From Granulicella sp. L46 (GTDB lineage: Bacteria > Acidobacteriota > Terriglobia > Terriglobales > Acidobacteriaceae), in NCBI RefSeq assembly GCF_009765785.1, contig NZ_LMUT01000003.1:359570-423569 (forward strand): a DNA stretch of 64,000 bases. The letters run 5' to 3'. A program made the position numbers and the translations under genes. Of the stretch, positions 1 to 7,865 are shown in pieces. How positions within the stretch are numbered: the stretch's first letter is position 1; the number at the start of each line of letters is the position of its first letter. The notes below the pieces were generated by a model. The model saw only the letters and a list, made by a program, of their open reading frames with translations. It was not told where the DNA came from and did not search any database.

Positions 1-936
1 CATTCCCGGATCGAGAACCAGATCGGGGTTTGGGACATCTACCTCGGTCAGCATCGTGCGGGTGTTGGTATCGAGTGCCCTCGTAAATCGGACGATCTTC
101 CCGGTCAGGAGGCGGCCTGTGGAACTGATCTTCACCTGAACGTCGCCGCCGATCGCGATGTACGGCACGTCGCTTTCAGGCACAGGCATGCGCAACCGAA
201 GCAAATCGCTTTGTGCCACCTGGACCACGGGGAGGGTCTGGGTGTTGGAGTCTTGTCCTGCCTGGATGAGGGACCCGGTATCGGCATAACGCATCGTGAC
301 GACGCCATTGAACGGTGCGACGATTTCTTCATAATTGGTAAGTGTTTGGAAACGGTGGCTAGTAGCGTTCGACACCCCTAGTTCCTGTTGCATCGCCTCG
401 AGCGAAGCCTTCGCAACGCTAATCTGTGCGGAAGCCTGCTGATCTTTGGCGCGCGCATCGTCTAGCTCTTGTTCCGCGATGAGACCAGGCCTTTGTTTGG
501 AGGCTTCGGCTAGACGAGTGTACTCGGCGTGCAGTGCGGAATAGGTGGACTGGGCGCTGAGGACTTCGCTTTGCGCGCGGTTGATTTCCGACTGGGTGTG
601 GCGAACGTCGGCTTGCGCTCCTTGATATTGATCCTGGAGTTCCGGTACTTCGAGTTTAGCTAGAACTTGCCCTTGATGAACTTTGTCGCCGATATCCACT
701 CCAATCCAACGGATAAAGCCAGAAACCTTGGCATGAAGGTCGACCTGCTGATAGGGCTGAAACTGACCGGCGATCGTGAGGGAACTTGCCAGATTGCCGC
801 GCGTCACAGTAACGACTGCCGCAGTGCGGGGTTGCTCAACAGGAGTTTTGGCCGTGCGAAAGAAAGCAAACAGCGCATAGGCTGCAAGAACAAGGACAAC
901 AACTACTGCGATCCACAGGATTCGCTTATGCCGCAT
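1..936 (-). CDS. RND efflux periplasmic adaptor (HlyD/MFP family), 3' end outside window
   Basis: The reading frame is open from the ATG at 936 to the window edge, giving 312 visible residues. An N-terminal membrane anchor lies at about residues 5-24. A lipoyl/biotinyl-like half follows (VSGFIRWIGVDIGDKVHQGQ), then a long alpha-helical hairpin at about 90-165, the second lipoyl half (IVAPFNGVVTMRYADTGSLI) and the start of the beta-barrel domain (VPESDVPYIAIGGDVQVKI). This is the layout of adaptors linking an inner-membrane RND pump to an outer-membrane channel. AGGTGG lies just before the ATG. The pump gene would be expected beyond the left edge. It lies downstream of a LysR gene and a receiver-like gene on the same strand, 165 bp away, so co-regulation is plausible but not shown. 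The substrate is unknown. Confidence 0.9.
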   Translation of the reverse strand, partial: MRHKRILWIAVVVVLVLAAYALFAFFRTAKTPVEQPRTAAVVTVTRGNLASSLTIAGQFQPYQQVDLHAKVSGFIRWIGVDIGDKVHQGQVLAKLEVPELQDQYQGAQADVRHTQSEINRAQSEVLSAQSTYSALHAEYTRLAEASKQRPGLIAEQELDDARAKDQQASAQISVAKASLEAMQQELGVSNATSHRFQTLTNYEEIVAPFNGVVTMRYADTGSLIQAGQDSNTQTLPVVQVAQSDLLRLRMPVPESDVPYIAIGGDVQVKISSTGRLLTGKIVRFTRALDTNTRTMLTEVDVPNPDLVLDPGM

Positions 937-1100
937 GGAACCACCTATCGAAATGTTTTGAGCGAGTGTTGTTCCGCGAAGTAAGCTGTACCGTCGATGA
1001 CGGCTGCAACATCTTCAAGGAAGTTGGTCTGGAAGTTGGAAACTCTGTGCATCGGGTTTCTATGGAACGAGAGGAGTACGACTTCGTCGAGTAACAATGT

Positions 1101-1490
1101 TCACCGTTCACGACGCACCCCCAAGTCAGCACCTGAAGTTCCTAAAAGCCGCTGGCAAGCTTCAACGAGGGCCGATGGATTGAATCTGGCATCCACAATC
1201 TCGTCATATAGAGGATCATCGATCGCTGCAGAAAGCGTACCTAGCAGCAATATTCTCGCGGTGGGCCATCGTCTCCTGACTAATTCAGCCACCTTGGCGG
1301 CCTCGGTCTGACTAGGTGAGAGGCTGATTGTGACCAAACAAAAGCAGCCTGAATCCGACAGACAAACATCTTTGTAATCGCTTGCCACTCGAATGGGAAT
1401 ACCAAGTGTTGAAAGCAGGAGATCGCGCGAATGTCGAAGCGTTGGATCGCCTTCTACCATCAGAATTGTTTTCGTTTCGCGCGGCGTCAT
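1101..1490 (-). CDS. Stand-alone receiver-like (response regulator) protein lacking the phosphoacceptor
   Basis: About 129 residues. The pattern follows a CheY-like receiver: beta-1 with an acidic pocket (TILMVEGDPTLRHSRDLLL), alternating strands and helices, and a C-terminal FNPSALVEACQRLL helix like alpha-5. The strand that should carry the phosphorylated Asp reads CLVTISL, so no acceptor Asp is visible, and the usual Lys of beta-5 is not clear. It is therefore probably a pseudo-receiver. The ATG at 1490 starts 2 nt after the stop of the upstream LysR gene, which suggests translational coupling; a TTG start 9 nt earlier is possible. No output domain is present. Any partner is unknown. Confidence 0.6.
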   Translation of the reverse strand: MTPRETKTILMVEGDPTLRHSRDLLLSTLGIPIRVASDYKDVCLSDSGCFCLVTISLSPSQTEAAKVAELVRRRWPTARILLLGTLSAAIDDPLYDEIVDARFNPSALVEACQRLLGTSGADLGVRRER

Positions 1491-1492
1491 AC

Positions 1493-2479
1493 TCAGCAAG
1501 TGGCACCTGCTTTCGAGGTGGCAATTGGAACGACTCTGGTCAAGGATTCATGTGATCGATTTCTAAGGCTGAGTCGGCTTGGTGCGAGTCGGCTCGCCCT
1601 TACAAGCTCAAGTAATTGCGCAGCGGGTCCCCTGGGCTCAGGTCCATGAAGCAGTGCAATGCTGAGCTCGCGTCGAATCGGACCGTTATCGAGCTGTACG
1701 GTTCGTATGCAACCCAATTCGAGCGTCTTGGTCAAAGCCATCCTAGGAACAAATCCCACGCCCAGGCCTGCTTCAACCGCAGCAATAATCCCTTCATTGG
1801 AGCTTATGTCGATGGAAGTGCGTAGCTGGCTTCGCAGAACGCCGTTACCTTCGAGATACTCTTCGACAAAACGACGCATGCCAGAACCAACCTCTCGAAG
1901 CAAGATGGGTTCTTGGACCAATTCCGCTGCAGTAAGAATGGATCTCTTCGCCCACCGATGGTTCGATGGAACGATGAGCTCCAACTCGTCTTCTCCAAAC
2001 GCTTCGATCTTCATGTCAGGACGGAAGGCCGGTGACTCGATCAAACCGATTTGAATTTGGTGCACGCTAAGAGCGTTCAGGATTTCACTGGTACTCCCCG
2101 CAGTTATGTGCAGCCGCAATTTTGGCCATTCCGACTGGAGCCGCAAAAGGAACTGAGGAAGGAAGTACACAGCAACTGTTTGGGAGGCACCGATACGCAA
2201 GTCCATCCCCTCCTGCCCACCAAAAGGGGCCAATGCTGCCACGGCTTCGTTGGAAATAGACTCAATTTTTCGGACATATTGCAGGAGTGTGGTTCCAGCG
2301 GGTGTCAGACTGATATCGCGGCCTATGCGATCCAGGAGTGCGATACCTAGATTTTCTTCTAATGATTTGATCTGCGCTGTAACGGCGGGTTGAGTCAAAT
2401 GGAGTTCATCTGCTGCCCGGCGGTAGTTCCGGGTGTCAGCAACGACTCGAAACACTCTCAATTTAAAATTCTCAATCAT
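1493..2479 (-). CDS. LysR-family transcriptional regulator
   Basis: About 328 residues. The winged HTH is at residues 1-62, with the typical run RRAADELHLTQPAVTAQIK and the following SLEENLGIALLDR. A periplasmic-binding-protein-like effector domain begins near residue 90 (LRIGASQTVAVYFLP) and includes GLIESPAF and GLGVGFVPRMA. The ATG at 2479 was chosen over an upstream TTG because it starts the family's usual N-terminus (MIENFKLRVFRVV). It is directly followed by the receiver-like gene and then an RND adaptor on the same strand, so it may control that efflux set. The small membrane protein gene 2630-3019 lies upstream on the same strand. A degenerate copy of this N-terminus occurs at 6912-7020. 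Confidence 0.92.
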   Translation of the reverse strand: MIENFKLRVFRVVADTRNYRRAADELHLTQPAVTAQIKSLEENLGIALLDRIGRDISLTPAGTTLLQYVRKIESISNEAVAALAPFGGQEGMDLRIGASQTVAVYFLPQFLLRLQSEWPKLRLHITAGSTSEILNALSVHQIQIGLIESPAFRPDMKIEAFGEDELELIVPSNHRWAKRSILTAAELVQEPILLREVGSGMRRFVEEYLEGNGVLRSQLRTSIDISSNEGIIAAVEAGLGVGFVPRMALTKTLELGCIRTVQLDNGPIRRELSIALLHGPEPRGPAAQLLELVRASRLAPSRLSLRNRSHESLTRVVPIATSKAGATC

Positions 2480-3030
2480 GACGTGCCCCAATGAGCAATC
2501 GGTGAAGGGAGATTTAATATCTCCGGCCTCTGCACGATTTTTCGCGCGGAGGTGCCATCCTTCTGTGCGGTGCGAAGGGGATACCGATGCATATTCGCAT
2601 CGGAACTCTCAGCAGCCGCTAGGGGGGCCTTAGCTGACGATCGGGGGGGGAAGGAAAAAGAAACTGGTAAAACTTGTCGAGCGACGTCGATGCCAGGATA
2701 TGGCAGGCTCAATTCTAGAAAGAACGAAGGTCGACGGGTTCAGCGCGATAGCCGCTAAGCAGAGCGCGATGCAAAATGGCAGCGCTTCTTGAGTCGGCAC
2801 CGGAGGTAAATAGTCTCCGTTTACGTCACTCTTTTTTGTAACAGCGCGCTCGTTTTTTGAAAGAAGCTTAGCCTGAATAATAAGGTGGGCGTTGGATTGA
2901 TGAGGTTTATAGAGAGAGAGCTTATATCCGAGACCCCAACTGAAAACGCAGATCGTCAGCGCGACGAAAACCATCGATGACCAAAATTGTGGACGCCGCG
3001 TTGTCTTCACACAATTCACTCGTATCAACC
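2370..3030 (-). repeat. Inverted segmental duplication, copy A
   Basis: This segment covers the small membrane protein, the gap after it and the start of the LysR gene. Read on the minus strand it aligns with 6362-7020 on the plus strand. Similarity reaches into non-coding sequence: upstream TTGAT-CGAGTGAA-like bases and, in the gap, CAGAAGGATGG followed by CTCC-CGCGAA. The copies are diverged but collinear. Confidence 0.75.
2630..3019 (-). CDS. Small membrane protein, paralogue A of a duplicated module
   Basis: About 129 residues of unknown function. One transmembrane segment is near the N-terminus (SSMVFVALTICVFSWGLGY), followed by KLSLYKPHQSNAHL and AKLLSKNER. A second hydrophobic stretch follows (ALPFCIALCLAAIAL), and the C-terminus is FFFLPPPIVS. 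The protein at 6374-6766 is clearly related along its whole length. The GTG at 3019 is chosen because it aligns with the GTG start of that paralogue; a TTG at 3028 is also possible. Both copies lie upstream of a LysR gene or LysR remnant. No family name is recognised. Confidence 0.65.
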   Translation of the reverse strand: MNCVKTTRRPQFWSSMVFVALTICVFSWGLGYKLSLYKPHQSNAHLIIQAKLLSKNERAVTKKSDVNGDYLPPVPTQEALPFCIALCLAAIALNPSTFVLSRIEPAISWHRRRSTSFTSFFFLPPPIVS

Positions 3031-3536
3031 TTACACTTAGCGTCTAAAAAAGCTCTGCGACTTCGCAGATTACGAATTCGGTCTATTGTCGTCTTCAAAT
3101 CGTTTGATGGCCGATGATATCGAAAGGATAGCCGAAAAGATTTTTATGACTGATCAGACTTTATAGGGTTTCCAATTGGCATCTGGCCCAAACAACATCG
3201 AAGCCTCCTCTGTGAGTTTATTATCATGCACTTGCGAGAATTTTCATGACTCTCAGTCTGCGTCAGAAACCGATGAGCTCAGTACATTTCAAGGATGAAG
3301 TCATCCATTTGTGAAATACGTGCAAAAGGATGATCTAACTCTCGCCTCAACGGGAAAGCCTGATGGCGCATAAAAACTATTGACGTGCGGCATCGCGTCT
3401 CGGCTGACCGAAACGGGTATAAGGAGGAAGAGCGCGAAACGCGCAAAGAAGTCAGTGACGGAGGTTAGTTCTGAAGATATCCTCGAACACCCGGCCGGAA
3501 AGGGACAACAGTAATGTTAAACCCGCGCCTAGATGG
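3020..3536. other. Intergenic region between divergent genes
   Basis: About 517 bp with visibly lower G+C than the neighbours and no convincing ORF. It must hold the promoters of the minus-strand gene ending at 2630 and perhaps of the plus-strand gene at 3537. AAGGAGGAAG at about 3421 looks like a ribosome binding site but no good start codon follows at a normal distance. A short palindrome GCGCGAAACGCGC follows it. Confidence 0.5.
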
Positions 3537-3956
3537 TTGAAAGTGACGAAAAACAAGAAGAAATATAGGTTGCCTGCCCCTGAGTGGCAGACGGACCCAA
3601 CGCCCGCGGCAATCGTTATAGCTGGACTTGGAGCAGCCTGTGGAATTTACAGTGCCCTTATTGTGCAGGATGCTCTCACAAAGTCAGGGACTGTCACACT
3701 GCCCTGGCTCCCCCCCTGGCGGGCTCATATGGCAATCGCTTGCGTTGGAATTACGGCATTTGTCATCAGTCTATTTTTTCTCGAAGTGTTGAACCGACGA
3801 TCAAAATATAAGGCGATGAAGTCGAGCGTACCGTGGCTATCTCTCGTGGTTGTCAGTGCTGTAGCGACTGCCATCCATATCCCGATCTATATTTTGATTG
3901 CTCTGAGCGCTATCTCTTGTTGGTGGGCATATCGTCGAACGCGCGCCATCCGCTGA
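3537..3956 (+). CDS. Hypothetical integral membrane protein
   Basis: About 139 residues of unrecognised family. The N-terminus is basic (KVTKNKKKYR). Four hydrophobic segments follow: AAIVIAGLGAACGIYSALIV, AHMAIACVGITAFVISLFFL, WLSLVVVSAVATAIHI and YILIALSAISCWW. The C-terminus is basic (RRTRAIR). The start is uncertain: a TTG at 3537 or a GTG at 3543, with no strong ribosome binding site. It lies inside the block bounded by the inverted duplicated modules. Confidence 0.5.
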   Translation: MKVTKNKKKYRLPAPEWQTDPTPAAIVIAGLGAACGIYSALIVQDALTKSGTVTLPWLPPWRAHMAIACVGITAFVISLFFLEVLNRRSKYKAMKSSVPWLSLVVVSAVATAIHIPIYILIALSAISCWWAYRRTRAIR

Positions 3957-4200
3957 GGCTTTCAGGCTTGCTGGAGCTGGAGGTTAGGCGCTGAAAGCAT
4001 ATGAGAGCACGTGGCGAAGACAACCGCTTTTCAGCGCTCATAAAGTTCAAATGACAGTCATAGCTGCAATTCTTATCGCAGATAAGGGAATCAGCTATCC
4101 GCAACTCATAGAAAGGCTTCCCCTTCATCGATTCTTTCTATGAGAAGCAAGGGCCACTTCCAGTTATGATTGCGCGTCTAGACAAACTCGAGAGTTCGCT

Positions 4201-5175
4201 GTGAAGCACAAGAAGGGCGGTCAAGTACCTATGAGGAGTGTTTGCGGTATCTGTGCTGCTGGGATGCTGTGCTTGGGACCGGCGCTCAACGCTCAAACCC
4301 AGTCGCCGGCCAGTGCCGCGGTGAACGTATCGATCCCTGTACTGGTAGAGCTGAATTCCGGAGAGGTAGACTTTGGTCTCTCGGCAACCGACTTTTCACT
4401 AAAGGACAACGGAATTGAACAGCAATTCCACCTCGACAAAAAAGCAGAAGCGAAACCTGTCGCGCTCGTTCTGGTGGTTCAGACTGGACGTGACGCGATG
4501 AAGGGATTGAGCCAGATTGCCGAGCTTTCTGACACACTTGACAGTTTCCTAGCGAAACCCGGGAGTCAAATCGCGATTCTGACTTTCGACGGCAGTCCAC
4601 ACTTAGTACAAGAATTCACCTCCGATCCAGAGTTGATCAGGAACACTCTCGGTTCGATTTCCAAGGGAAACTCTCACGCTGCGCTGTTTGACGCGGTGGA
4701 CTTGGCAATTGGGTATTTTCGTAGAGCCCCGGTTGGTGATCAGAAGGAGATATTTCTCATTTCGGGCGAGCACGACCACGGAAGTGTTGAGTACGGTATG
4801 ACGTCAGTGCTCCACGCCGCAAACTCCAGCGATGTATCGATTGATAGCTTCACGTTTAGGTCGGGCGGTGTTGAATTATTCGGCAGACTCCATACCATCA
4901 ATCCGCTCAACATGGCCACAAGCTCGATGGAGAAGAACACGGTTGCCACGTTAGCAGAACTCACAGGCGGAGAATTTTTCCGATTCCGCGGTGAAGCGGA
5001 TCTGCAGAATTGTGCGGACAGGGCTGCGAGCCATCTCCGAAGTCGATATATCTTGACGTTCGAACCAAGTAGCCCGCAACCGGGGTTTCACTCTCTACAA
5101 GTCGCAGTGCTGGCGCCCGGCGCAAAGATTGCTTCGGCACGAGATAGTTATTGGATATCGCAGGAAGCGCCTTGA
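4201..5175 (+). CDS. VWFA-related domain protein, secreted (acidobacterial type)
   Basis: About 324 residues with a GTG start; an ATG at 4231 is the alternative. A signal peptide of the form CGICAAGMLCLGPALNAQ ends near residue 32. A beta-rich segment with LSATDFSLKDNGIEQQF follows, which is the usual lead-in of this family. The von Willebrand A fold starts at PVALVLVVQTGRD (about residue 85). The MIDAS motif is degenerate: VVQTGRD stands where DxSxS is expected. The end RSRYILTFEPSSPQPGFHSLQV resembles the C-terminus of the VWFA-related family that is abundant in Acidobacteria (TIGR03436). It is likely periplasmic or exported. Function is unknown. Confidence 0.8.
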   Translation: MKHKKGGQVPMRSVCGICAAGMLCLGPALNAQTQSPASAAVNVSIPVLVELNSGEVDFGLSATDFSLKDNGIEQQFHLDKKAEAKPVALVLVVQTGRDAMKGLSQIAELSDTLDSFLAKPGSQIAILTFDGSPHLVQEFTSDPELIRNTLGSISKGNSHAALFDAVDLAIGYFRRAPVGDQKEIFLISGEHDHGSVEYGMTSVLHAANSSDVSIDSFTFRSGGVELFGRLHTINPLNMATSSMEKNTVATLAELTGGEFFRFRGEADLQNCADRAASHLRSRYILTFEPSSPQPGFHSLQVAVLAPGAKIASARDSYWISQEAP

Positions 5176-5278
5176 ATAGCGGGGAATTCGCTTCAATGAT
5201 CGAGAGGACAAGCTTCTGTGGCATCGATAGTCTGGTTCGAGCCAGCAGCACAAAAGGCGAAGGGATTCCTTCGGTGAG

Positions 5279-5782
5279 GTGACCGTGTATCCATTTTGGG
5301 TCTTCTGCGCGATACCGTCCGTAGCTCTCTTTTGCAGTGCCTTCCTCATCATGCACGACGAACACGGAGTACTGCGGGCGCAAGCATCCGAGCTACGACC
5401 GTCTGGTCGCGCCCCGATTTTTAGTAATGCATCGGACATGAAAGGACGCCGCGCGATAGAACTTATTTCCACGGAGGAGCTTTACAACTTGTTGCATCAA
5501 TCGGAGGATGTCATCCTCATTGATCTGAGGCCAAGCCGGGAGATGAAGCCAATCACAATTCCGATGGCAAACATGTTACGCGTGGCGCCGAGCGAGTTGC
5601 GGGATCTACTCTTCTGGCTGCCGCCCGCAAGCAGCGTCGTTCTATATGGGTCACTTGACCTTTGTCTTTCAGTAACTCAAGCGGTCCCCCAGTTGCCGGG
5701 CATTGCCCCGGTGTACATGCTGAGAGAACTCGACACATTGGTTGATCGACCGGGCTCCTCGACAGTTGCGAACGAGCCTTAA
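5279..5782 (+). CDS. Membrane-anchored rhodanese-like protein without the catalytic cysteine
   Basis: About 167 residues with a GTG start. A hydrophobic N-terminus (YPFWVFCAIPSVALFCSAFLI) suggests a signal anchor. The rhodanese fold runs from about residue 62: ELISTEELYNLLHQ, then VILIDLRPSREM, then SSVVLYGSLDLCLSV. In active rhodaneses the last strand is followed by Cys in the loop; here the position reads Gly (LYGSLDL), so sulfurtransferase activity is unlikely. It sits 103 bp after the VWA gene on the same strand, possibly in one transcript. The start codon is uncertain. Confidence 0.65.
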   Translation: MTVYPFWVFCAIPSVALFCSAFLIMHDEHGVLRAQASELRPSGRAPIFSNASDMKGRRAIELISTEELYNLLHQSEDVILIDLRPSREMKPITIPMANMLRVAPSELRDLLFWLPPASSVVLYGSLDLCLSVTQAVPQLPGIAPVYMLRELDTLVDRPGSSTVANEP

Positions 5783-5856
5783 GAGGGCAATGCGAACCAA
5801 GCGAGGGAATGATCTTCAAGTAGCTATGCGGCACCACTATAGAGAAAGACTGTCAT

Positions 5857-6042
5857 ATGAAAACAAATCGCATCTCCTCTACAGGACCGAGATCGCCAAG
5901 TTCTTTAGTAGTTACTCTGGTCAAGTTTCTGTTTATCGTGATCTTGGCCTTATTGTTTTTCCTATTAGTCAATACCATGAGACGTCACCACTTCTTCAGT
6001 GGTGGGGGGCGATATAACCAGCACCGTACCAGCGCCCCTTAA
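5857..6042 (+). CDS. Small single-pass membrane protein
   Basis: A 61-residue ORF with one strong membrane segment (VKFLFIVILALLFFLLVNTM) between a polar N-terminus and a short C-terminus containing HHFFSGGGRYNQH. GAGAAAG lies about 10 nt before the ATG. No family is recognised. A longer ORF in another frame (5742-6017) overlaps it but has a less protein-like composition. The call rests on the membrane segment and the ribosome binding site only. Confidence 0.4.
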   Translation: MKTNRISSTGPRSPSSLVVTLVKFLFIVILALLFFLLVNTMRRHHFFSGGGRYNQHRTSAP

Positions 6043-6327
6043 TTCATTGGGACAGCCGGACGAAGCCAAGATAGTGCTGTCACCACTCCGAACAGCGTAC
6101 TCCCAACAACTACACTCATGGCTGCGCGACCGCAACTTGCACCGCTCGATGCCAGCCAGCCGCTCAGCTTCGATAGCAAGACGCGTTGAGCTTCCAAATT
6201 TGGGCAACAGTGTTTCAAGAGTTGGAGTCTGTTGCATGAAATCTGATGGTTCATAGAAACTCTTTTGGCTATCCTTCCGCCCGGATATGCTATCTAAGCC
6301 ATTGAAAGATAAAGTAGAGCTAGACAT
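6039..6327 (-). pseudogene. Possible frameshifted small membrane protein gene
   Basis: In one minus-strand frame a plausible start at 6327 (MSSSTLSFNGLDSISG) runs through LETLLPKFGSSTRLAIEAER. The other frame then carries a single hydrophobic segment (AAMSVVVGSTLFGVVTALSW) and stops at 6039. Joining the two near 6130-6150 would give one protein of about 95 residues with a C-terminal membrane anchor. This is an inference from composition; neither part matches a family I recognise. Confidence 0.3.
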
Positions 6328-6373
6328 TCGAACTGAACGGCGTTAGATGAGATTTGCCCAGGACTTGATCTGA

Positions 6374-6766
6374 GTGAACTTTGTGAACCCAACCCGGCGT
6401 GCACGACTCTGGTTTTCGATTGCCTTCGTTGCGTTGGCGCTTTGTGTCGTCAGTTGGGGTCTTGGGTACAAGCTCTCGCTGTACGCTCCGCCCCAATCCA
6501 ACTCGCATCTGTTGCCCCACGCAAAGCTCCTTTCAAAGAATGAGCGGATCGTCAGAGAGAAAAGTCCGCTGATTGACGATTCAGTGCCGCCTTCGCCCGT
6601 AGCCCGAGGAGTACTTCTCTTGTGGGTTACGTTTCCGTTCGCAGCTCTTCTCCTGAAGACGCCAACGTTCCGCCTATGGGAGCTTGAGGCAAAGAGAGCC
6701 TGGCACCTCCGTCGCCTCTCTTGTCTGAACAGCTTCTTTTTCCGCCCACCCCCAATCCTCGGCTAG
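6374..6766 (+). CDS. Small membrane protein, paralogue B of a duplicated module
   Basis: About 130 residues with a GTG start. It is collinear with the protein encoded at 2630-3019: both share a first membrane segment ending in SWGLGYKLSLY, then an AKLLSKNER motif, a second hydrophobic segment and an FFF-PPPI C-terminus. Upstream bases around the GTG are also alike. Downstream lies a LysR remnant instead of an intact gene. Function unknown; the shared motifs suggest a conserved family that is probably anchored in the inner membrane. Confidence 0.65.
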   Translation: MNFVNPTRRARLWFSIAFVALALCVVSWGLGYKLSLYAPPQSNSHLLPHAKLLSKNERIVREKSPLIDDSVPPSPVARGVLLLWVTFPFAALLLKTPTFRLWELEAKRAWHLRRLSCLNSFFFRPPPILG

Positions 6767-7148
6767 TTTTCCTCGGAGCGGCTGCTGAAACGTCAGATAT
6801 CGATCCCGGTCAGCTGACACAGAACACCGCTCAGAAGGATGGCCCCTCCACGCGAAGACGCTCACGGAGGCGGAGATGCCAAATCTCCCTCCACCTATAG
6901 GAGCACCGCCCTGGATCGAAAACTCGAAACTGAGGTCGTTTCGCGTGGTTGCCGACACCAAGAACCATCACAGAGCGGTTGTCGAACTTCATCTTACGTA
7001 GCCCGCCTGCAAATCAATTGATCCTCAAGCGGGGACTGAGCTGCGGCCGTAATGACACAGAGCCAATGCGGGACCCCATTCGCCAAGGGTTTGAGGCCTG
7101 CGTTCGGCTACAGCGCACAAACGTGACTTTGATACGAGGTGTTTCGGG
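6767..7148. other. Gap holding the LysR remnant and sigma-factor leader
   Basis: Apart from the LysR remnant at 6912-7020, the stretch 7021-7148 shows no protein-like ORF. It probably contains the promoter of the sigma factor gene at 7149. I could not assign clear -35 and -10 boxes. Confidence 0.4.
6912..7020 (+). pseudogene. Remnant of a LysR gene (N-terminal HTH only)
   Basis: Translation from 6915 gives IENSKLRSFRVVADTKNHH, then RAVVELHLT, then a stop (TAG at 6999). This closely follows the intact LysR protein encoded at 1493-2479 (IENFKLRVFRVVADTRNYR, then RAADELHLTQ). The initiator Met codon is replaced by TGG, the Gln codon is a stop, and a short deletion follows before similarity fades near 7020. 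No effector domain remains. It is a decayed duplicate. Confidence 0.8.
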
Positions 7149-7865
7149 ATGTTGGATGCTACACAATCTTTTCCGAGGATGGAACCGCCTCCGAGGACCT
7201 GCGCCTCTGGCTTGGGCGATATCGACGAGCTGGTACGCACGTACAAGTCTTATATCCTGCGATTCGCATTGGTGAGGTTGCGAGATCGAGACCTGGCGGA
7301 GTCGGTCACCCAGGACTGCTTTCTGCGTGCGTTTTATTCGCAATCGCTCTATCGAGGTGAATGCAGCGTTCGTACATGGCTGACAACGATCGCGATTAAC
7401 CTGATTCACGACATCACCCGGTCGAAGCGACGTCAATTCTGGCAGGAAGCAGCCCGTTCCGCCATCGACGTGGGTGATATCCACGATAGGACCCCCAGCC
7501 ATCACTTATCGCCAGAGGCCCACCTGCTGCTGCGGGAACAGCTCGCAGGCATTTGGGACACCGTCGATGGGCTCTCGAAACCACAAAGGGAAGTCTTTCT
7601 CATGCGCTTCGCCTGCGAGATGAAAGTTACCGAGATCGCAGACATCACTGGCATGAACTTGAGTACCGTCAAAAGCAACCTTCATCGCGGGCTCGAAGCC
7701 GTTCGCTCCCAGCCCCGGAGAACTGCTCGGCCGCGCCCACCCCGAAACAAGTTTGCCACTCTGGAAGCAGCAAAGCCCAACCGGCGAAACTGGCGGGTGC
7801 AGATTGTCCCGGCTGGAGGCTCGAAAAGCGAAGACCTGATTGGACAGAAGGAGAAGGCGTCGTGA
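7149..7865 (+). CDS. ECF-type RNA polymerase sigma factor
   Basis: About 238 residues. Sigma region 2 is at about residues 28-98 (YILRFALVRLRDRDLAESVT, then FLRAFYSQSLYRGECSVRTW). Region 4 is at about 140-190 (LSKPQREVFLMRFACEMKVT, then IADITGMNLSTVKSNLHRGL), with the usual HTH. A basic, Pro-rich tail of about 45 residues follows, longer than is usual for ECF factors. The ATG at 7149 could be replaced by the ATG at 7179. Its stop overlaps the GTG start of glycogen phosphorylase by 4 bp (GTGA), so the two are translationally coupled. No anti-sigma gene is adjacent. Confidence 0.9.
   Translation: MLDATQSFPRMEPPPRTCASGLGDIDELVRTYKSYILRFALVRLRDRDLAESVTQDCFLRAFYSQSLYRGECSVRTWLTTIAINLIHDITRSKRRQFWQEAARSAIDVGDIHDRTPSHHLSPEAHLLLREQLAGIWDTVDGLSKPQREVFLMRFACEMKVTEIADITGMNLSTVKSNLHRGLEAVRSQPRRTARPRPPRNKFATLEAAKPNRRNWRVQIVPAGGSKSEDLIGQKEKAS

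Larger units (their letters stand above)
6362..7020 (+). repeat. Inverted segmental duplication, copy B
   Basis: Counterpart of 2370-3030 in opposite orientation. It holds paralogue B, a gap sharing CAGAAGGATGG and neighbouring bases with copy A, and a decayed LysR N-terminus. The two copies enclose about 3.3 kb containing the VWA, rhodanese and membrane protein genes. Confidence 0.75.

Noticed and set aside
7553-7861. N-terminal extension of glycogen phosphorylase
   Set aside because: The extra 103 codons lie over the sigma factor gene in another frame and do not resemble the family. The GTG at 7862 fits the overlap and family N-terminus.
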